Source of the DNA: a virus
IMG/VR virus record: IMGVR_UViG_3300044858_005202
Location: 1 to 30,590 of that record
Strand: one strand, 5' to 3'
Length of the DNA: 30,590 nt
The translations under genes and the position numbers were made by a program. The notes beneath the pieces are model-generated. The model searched no databases. It saw only the letters and a list, made by a program, of their open reading frames with translations, and was not told the DNA's origin. Each line of letters starts with the position of its first letter. Positions within the stretch are counted from its first letter, which is position 1. This document shows, piece after piece, positions 26,928-30,590 of the stretch.

Positions 26928-28304
26928 GTGCCAAATCAACGCCTAAATGAAGTATTGAATCCGTGGGGGTTTGAAGATCCGCTGCCGACATTCGGTGTTT
27001 TGGATGCAAACTCCAACCTAGGCGACCCTTTTGTTGATATATATTGCAGTGATTTTGAAAAGATCGGCAGCGTAAGATTTCAAACTGGCTCCGAGGGCAT
27101 GCAGGCCTTTGGCGTATCCATTAGAACCGACGCCCAGGTTAGCACGAACTCAGGCGCCGGCATAGCAAACGGAACCAATGCAAACCACTCAGAGGGAAAT
27201 GTGTGGCTTGACATTCCGGCGACACCGGGACGAGCGGTTCCAATCCCGAGCAACAGTAGTAAGGCCATAATTCAGGCGTATTACGGAACGGTCATTGAGC
27301 GACGTGGCGTTCGCCCAAAAATCTCCCTAGCCGCATTTGACGCATCGTGGCTGTATCTATTTGCTCGGGGCGGTCAGCAAATACTTGACCTTGTATTCAC
27401 TACGACCTGGAGAAACACAACGGGAGAACCAGCAGGAGCGGAGTGTTATGGGCAAATCTCGTACAACATAAGAACGCGCAAGTTGTTGATGGTGTATGGG
27501 GACAACTCCAACAATTATCGCGCTCACGTATGGACATTTACGCCAAGCCAGAATTTCAACAAAACGGTTCTTGGCGAGGCTGCCGCACCTAGGACTGGAT
27601 GGGCGTATTATGACCTTGCCAATGCGTATAACGGATCAAGCGGCGCCTCCTACTTCTACAATGACTTCACATGGAGCACCACGGGCTCCTCGTCGTACAC
27701 GGAATCTAGGAAGCATAATAAGTTTGTCCTTGGCGACAATGACGTTGTCGGCATGTTCCGCATGACTCCAAGCAATCAGGCGGTAGTTGCAAACCTTACG
27801 CTGAACCCCTCGGGGACAACTGCCACAGTGACGGCGCTCACCACCATGACCGCTACAACGTCATATGGAATTGAGCAGGGTGTTCTTTTTGGCTCTAGGA
27901 CAATGCACACGTGGGATAACGAATGGATGGCTTGCTATTCCCCGTATTACTATTACGGGGCTGGGATCAACATGGTCATCTTTAACACAAAAGACCCAAG
28001 CAAGTACTACACCTATCAGCTTCAGGACAGTGCGAACGGGGTTGGTCTTGCCCCGATTGGCGAGAGCAAGTTCATTATTCGCGCACAGCAAAATTCAGAT
28101 GGTGGAAATGGTGTAACATTTGGTATTATTGACCCAGCGGGGCCCTTCTATTATGGTAGGGGTCCAGCTGGAGAAGCGATTGCGAATGGCGCAGCGCTTC
28201 CAGTCACATATGGCGGAATTGGAATGATTGATAGTTATTATACGTCAACAAACTATCCGCAGATTATCCCAATGCAAAATTGGGTTGGAGGTACAGGTTC
28301 ATGA
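26928..28304 (+). CDS. Paralogue 3 of a tandem adhesin-like family (458 aa)
   Basis: GTG 26928 begins MPNQRLNEVLNPWGFEDPLPTF, combining N-terminal features of both other copies. The core GASYFYNDFTWST, HNKFVLGDNDVVGMFRMTPSNQAVVANLTLN, TTSYGIEQGVLFGSRT, SPYYYYGAG and KDPSKYYTY matches paralogue 2. The C-terminus STNYPQIIPMQNWVGG matches paralogue 1. The SD is weak. The stop overlaps the next start by ATGA. Function unknown; the triplet in one operon suggests either three copies on one structure or diversified binding specificities. Confidence 0.7.
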   Translation: MPNQRLNEVLNPWGFEDPLPTFGVLDANSNLGDPFVDIYCSDFEKIGSVRFQTGSEGMQAFGVSIRTDAQVSTNSGAGIANGTNANHSEGNVWLDIPATPGRAVPIPSNSSKAIIQAYYGTVIERRGVRPKISLAAFDASWLYLFARGGQQILDLVFTTTWRNTTGEPAGAECYGQISYNIRTRKLLMVYGDNSNNYRAHVWTFTPSQNFNKTVLGEAAAPRTGWAYYDLANAYNGSSGASYFYNDFTWSTTGSSSYTESRKHNKFVLGDNDVVGMFRMTPSNQAVVANLTLNPSGTTATVTALTTMTATTSYGIEQGVLFGSRTMHTWDNEWMACYSPYYYYGAGINMVIFNTKDPSKYYTYQLQDSANGVGLAPIGESKFIIRAQQNSDGGNGVTFGIIDPAGPFYYGRGPAGEAIANGAALPVTYGGIGMIDSYYTSTNYPQIIPMQNWVGGTGS

Positions 28305-28594
28305 GAAACGGTTTTTTCACGGAAATAGGTAATTGGGTCTGGGACGAAAATGGCGATCTTCGCACCCCAGTTGATTCAAATCTTGGGCATCGGTTCTATC
28401 TTGAGGACGGCGAGGTCAAGGATCGCTATAATGGCGTTTCCGATAACAGCGTCCGAGAGATTGATCACGAACAGGCAATGGAGCGCAACGTCGCTGAGAT
28501 TGCTGCGTGGGAAGCGCTTCCAGAGCCAAAGGGGTCGCGACCACCAGATCTTCCGCCACTCGTTCTTCCAGGGGAAGAGCCAGAAGCCGAATAG
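28301..28594 (+). CDS. Small acidic protein behind the paralogue cluster (97 aa)
   Basis: GGAGG at 28287-28291, 9 bases before ATG 28301, which overlaps the previous TGA. The N-terminal part has a short beta motif (FTEIGNWVWDENGDLR, HRFYLEDGEVKDRY), the middle is helical and acidic, and the C-terminus is a Pro/Glu tail (PPLVLPGEEPEAE). Like 21139 it sits directly after large adhesin genes and has an acidic tail, so an assembly-chaperone role is possible. No family recognised. Confidence 0.6.
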   Translation: MRNGFFTEIGNWVWDENGDLRTPVDSNLGHRFYLEDGEVKDRYNGVSDNSVREIDHEQAMERNVAEIAAWEALPEPKGSRPPDLPPLVLPGEEPEAE

Positions 28595-28613
28595 TTTATA
28601 AAAGGGAGGAAAC

Positions 28614-28772
28614 ATGGCAGAGCCACAGGTAACCGTTGACGACCTCTTGAAGAAAATTGGAAGTCTCGTCATTCAGCTTGAGATGTATCAGCTTCAAGCA
28701 GCCGCACTCTCTGAGCGCGTTGCTGGGCTTGAGAAAGAAAACGAAAAGCTCAAGTCGGATGACAAAAAGTAA
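28614..28772 (+). CDS. Small coiled-coil protein (52 aa)
   Basis: AAAGGGAGGA (28601-28610) gives a strong SD before ATG 28614. Residues ~10-48 (LLKKIGSLVIQLEMYQLQA, LSERVAGLEKENEKLK) keep Leu/Ile/Val at heptad positions, a parallel coiled coil. Very small coiled-coil proteins near phage fibre genes include trimeric fibre-folding chaperones such as T4 gp57A; that role is only an analogy here. It overlaps the next frame by 14 bases. Confidence 0.65.
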   Translation: MAEPQVTVDDLLKKIGSLVIQLEMYQLQAAALSERVAGLEKENEKLKSDDKK

Positions 28773-29331
28773 GTTCGTCTCAATGACGAACAGGCAGCGC
28801 AGGGACTTTTTTTCTACGGAGCTGCGAAGGTCGCTAGACCGTAACGGCCTTACCGCAGCGACGCTTGCCCAGCAGTTGTCGTTGAGCTACTACCGTGTGC
28901 ACCATTGGGTAACGGGCAGGAGCATGCCCTCCCTGCAGACAATTGCATTCATTGCAAACCACCTCAGTGATGACGAGCTGAGCCGAGCGGGAATAGCCGT
29001 GCATAATCGAGAATGTAAGAATTGTGGGGAGATATACACGGCAAACTCTCCGCAGGGAAGCTCTAAGCTTTGTGGTCGCCGGTGTCAGCGGCAAAACGAA
29101 AGAGTCCGCCAGAAAAGCGGTAGATCCATGGTTAAGAGAAACCCCGACTCTTACGAAAACAAATACAGACTTGCTGTGGCGAATTTCTGCGGAGGGTGCG
29201 AGCCTGGCGGCATTTGCCACAATGGCTCGTGCGATCTGCGACCCGTTTCTCCGTTGCCGCTGCTGTCAAAAACCGAGGCAGTTTTTGCCTCTGGCGGCAC
29301 GCAAAGAATCAACGGTGTTAAGAGCAAATAA
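28759..29331 (+). CDS. HTH protein with two zinc modules, second one LRPVSPLPL-type (190 aa)
   Basis: Residues ~30-68 (LTAATLAQQLSLSYYRVHHWVTGRSMPS in parts) form an XRE-type helix-turn-helix. A zinc ribbon follows (C86, C89, C105, C109: CKNCG...CGRRC) with a basic helix after it. The C-terminus has C144, C147, C153, C158 and then LRPVSPLPL at 160-168, the same ending as the protein at 10633. This suggests a DNA-binding regulator with a shared zinc-bound tail. The start is uncertain (ATG 28759 or 28783; neither has a good SD). The stop lies in the stem of the hairpin at 29327. Confidence 0.7.
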   Translation: MTKSKFVSMTNRQRRDFFSTELRRSLDRNGLTAATLAQQLSLSYYRVHHWVTGRSMPSLQTIAFIANHLSDDELSRAGIAVHNRECKNCGEIYTANSPQGSSKLCGRRCQRQNERVRQKSGRSMVKRNPDSYENKYRLAVANFCGGCEPGGICHNGSCDLRPVSPLPLLSKTEAVFASGGTQRINGVKSK

Positions 29332-29353
29332 TAACGCAGAGCGCGTTATTATT
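29327..29353 (+). terminator. Terminator-like hairpin at the end of the fibre operon
   Basis: AATAATAACGC (29327-29337) and GCGTTATTATT (29343-29353) form an 11-bp stem around AGAGC. The GC-rich top and U-rich descending arm resemble a rho-independent terminator. It includes the stop of the upstream gene and overlaps the -35 box of the next promoter by two bases. Confidence 0.55.
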
Positions 29354-29380
29354 GAAAGTGTTGCATAAGTATTAGATAAT
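29352..29380 (+). promoter_or_regulatory. Promoter for the exported protein at 29408
   Basis: TTGAAA (29352-29357), 17 bases, then GATAAT (29375-29380). The start would be near 29387, followed by GAGG at 29400-29403 and ATG 29408. It lies directly behind a terminator hairpin, as expected for a new transcription unit. Confidence 0.65.
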
Positions 29381-29407
29381 CTTGTTGCGTGTTAGCAGCG
29401 AGGTTTT

Positions 29408-30590
29408 ATGGACACTAAAAGGATTACCGCGGCAGCCATTTTGTGGCTGGTTGCATCCACACTTCTCTTTGGGGCGGTCACCTCACCCGCGCTCGCCCTA
29501 GAAGACACAGATGAGTGGGACCAGCAGATTGACTCCAATGGAACAATCACACTCACCGAAGGAACGATTTTGATTCAGGGCAGCAACAATGCTGGCCCCG
29601 GATATCCGTGGCAAAACAATGTGACCGGGCTTACCACCGATTCTTCGGCTGGCGAGACGGTCTCTTTTGATTGGTCGTACTGGACTACTGACGGCGCGTT
29701 CTATGACCGCGCGCAGATGCTGCTTGACTCAAACTGGGTTGACCTCGCAATCTGGGATCAGGCTGGCTATAACTCACTGCAGCAAAGCGGCACGCAATCT
29801 GTGTACATCGCGTCAGGCGGCTTTTTCGGATTCCGCATCCTGAGCATTGACTCGTGCTGCGGCGCAGGATTTCTTCAGATCAACAACACCACGTGGGTCG
29901 TTGGACCCGCGCCAACCCCTGAGCCCTCGGTAGAGCCTAGCCCTACCCCAAGCCCGGAGCCTACTAATGAACCATCACCATCTCCAAGCCCTACTCCAAC
30001 GCCTGAGCCTACGCCTCAGCCCACACCAGAACCAACCCCTACCCCCGAGCCCACCCCGTCTCCAACACCTGAGCCGACTCCAGTACCTCAAACACCTGAG
30101 CCCGTATCTCCTAGTCCCAGCCCTGTACCTACTCCTGCACCTACCGAACCCCCTGTAGAACCCTCCCCAGAGCCCTCAGAAGCCCCGATTTCCCCGAACC
30201 CTAGTCAGACACCAGATCCAGTAGAACCGAGCCCCAGCGTGGCTCCTAGCCCCACTCCAGAGCCATCTGTAGACCCAAGTGAGGAGCCATCCCCTGAACC
30301 AACCCCTGAGCCTGCTCCAGAGAATCCGGTGGAAGCTATTGGAGAGGCGGCTGAGGCGGTCGGAGAAGCGGTTGGCGCGGCTGCAGAAGCAGTTGGAGAG
30401 GCTGTTGGGGCGGCTGCGGAAGCGGTCGGAGAAGCAGTAGGCGAAGCCCTTGCCCCGCTTGCAAATTTAGGTAATGATGTTACCGAAGAGGAGCGCGAGG
30501 AAGCTGCTCCGACAATCATCGCTGCCGTGGTCATGTCGCAAGTTGCCCAGAACGCTGTGGCTGCTGCGGCTCGTGCTGGCGCATCGTCCC
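29408..30590 (+). CDS. Exported Pro-rich protein with 11-residue repeats, 3' end beyond window
   Basis: A signal peptide (~1-30, ending SPALA) leads to a beta-rich domain (~31-165: [66 protein letters not shown]). About 145 residues of PEPT, PSPT and TPEP linker follow. From ~309 an 11-residue Ala/Glu/Val/Gly unit ([11 protein letters not shown]) repeats about three times, a hendecad helix with small residues of the glycine-zipper kind. The frame is open to the last base, so the protein is cut off. It shares signal plus PT/PE linker with the gene at 1861. Likely displayed on the host surface or in the envelope; function unknown. Confidence 0.75.
   Translation, partial: MDTKRITAAAILWLVASTLLFGAVTSPALALEDTDEWDQQIDSNGTITLTEGTILIQGSNNAGPGYPWQNNVTGLTTDSSAGETVSFDWSYWTTDGAFYDRAQMLLDSNWVDLAIWDQAGYNSLQQSGTQSVYIASGGFFGFRILSIDSCCGAGFLQINNTTWVVGPAPTPEPSVEPSPTPSPEPTNEPSPSPSPTPTPEPTPQPTPEPTPTPEPTPSPTPEPTPVPQTPEPVSPSPSPVPTPAPTEPPVEPSPEPSEAPISPNPSQTPDPVEPSPSVAPSPTPEPSVDPSEEPSPEPTPEPAPENPVEAIGEAAEAVGEAVGAAAEAVGEAVGAAAEAVGEAVGEALAPLANLGNDVTEEEREEAAPTIIAAVVMSQVAQNAVAAAARAGASS

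Noticed and set aside
24222-28304. Diversity-generating retroelement acting on the tandem paralogues
   Set aside because: No reverse transcriptase, no template/variable repeat pair with adenine-specific differences; the shared DNA patches are identical rather than A-mutated.
1-30590. tRNA genes, rRNA, CRISPR arrays, insertion sequences, integrase or attachment sites
   Set aside because: No cloverleaf with a GTTCGAATC-type T-arm, no regularly spaced repeats, and no transposase or integrase motif was found on either strand by eye.

Overview
The window is a piece of a tailed double-stranded DNA phage genome (Caudoviricetes). The anchors are a large and a small terminase subunit and about 17 kb of tail-fibre and adhesin genes. 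Genes are tightly packed, with TAATG, ATGA and GTGA stop/start overlaps, and there are many short proteins without recognisable function. No portal, capsid, tape-measure, polymerase, integrase, tRNA or CRISPR is visible. A Gram-positive, probably actinobacterial, host is an inference. It rests on several single genes that lack a ribosome binding site and carry a TANNNT -10 box 6-7 bases before the start codon, which is the leaderless-mRNA layout common in Actinobacteria.

Layout. 1-338 is non-coding and C/T-rich. A near-consensus promoter (339-366) starts a run of small genes: a Lys-rich basic protein, a four-CxxC zinc protein, a three-TM membrane protein, a XapX-like membrane protein that appears to need a +1 frameshift, an exported Pro/Thr/Glu-rich protein, and tiny membrane proteins including holin-size ones. 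A small zinc-binding ORF on the minus strand (3328-3546) faces them. 4273-7762 holds a glycosyltransferase coupled to an SDR sugar epimerase/dehydratase, a DUF1599/Nmad1-type protein and several unknown small proteins. 7747-8688 is a secreted subtilisin-like S8 protease.

The terminase pair (8657-10559) lies on the minus strand. A divergent control region separates it from a DNA-binding-like protein (10633-11046) whose unusual C-terminus recurs at 28759-29331. From 11074 to 28594 almost everything on the plus strand is virion adhesin material: a beta-sandwich protein, long fibres with GGTG repeats and shared modules, two glycine-rich fibres, a protein with propeller-like motifs, an Ig-like module shared between two fibres, and three tandem paralogues of an unrecognised family of about 450 aa. 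A 2OG-Fe(II) oxygenase on the minus strand interrupts this block with its own promoter.

The block ends with small acidic and coiled-coil proteins that may help fibre assembly, the second zinc/HTH protein, a terminator hairpin that touches a good promoter, and an exported Pro-rich protein with an 11-residue glycine-zipper-like repeat that runs off the window end. Taken together, the window carries packaging, a large host-recognition module with carbohydrate and surface-acting enzymes, and a set of small host-interaction genes.
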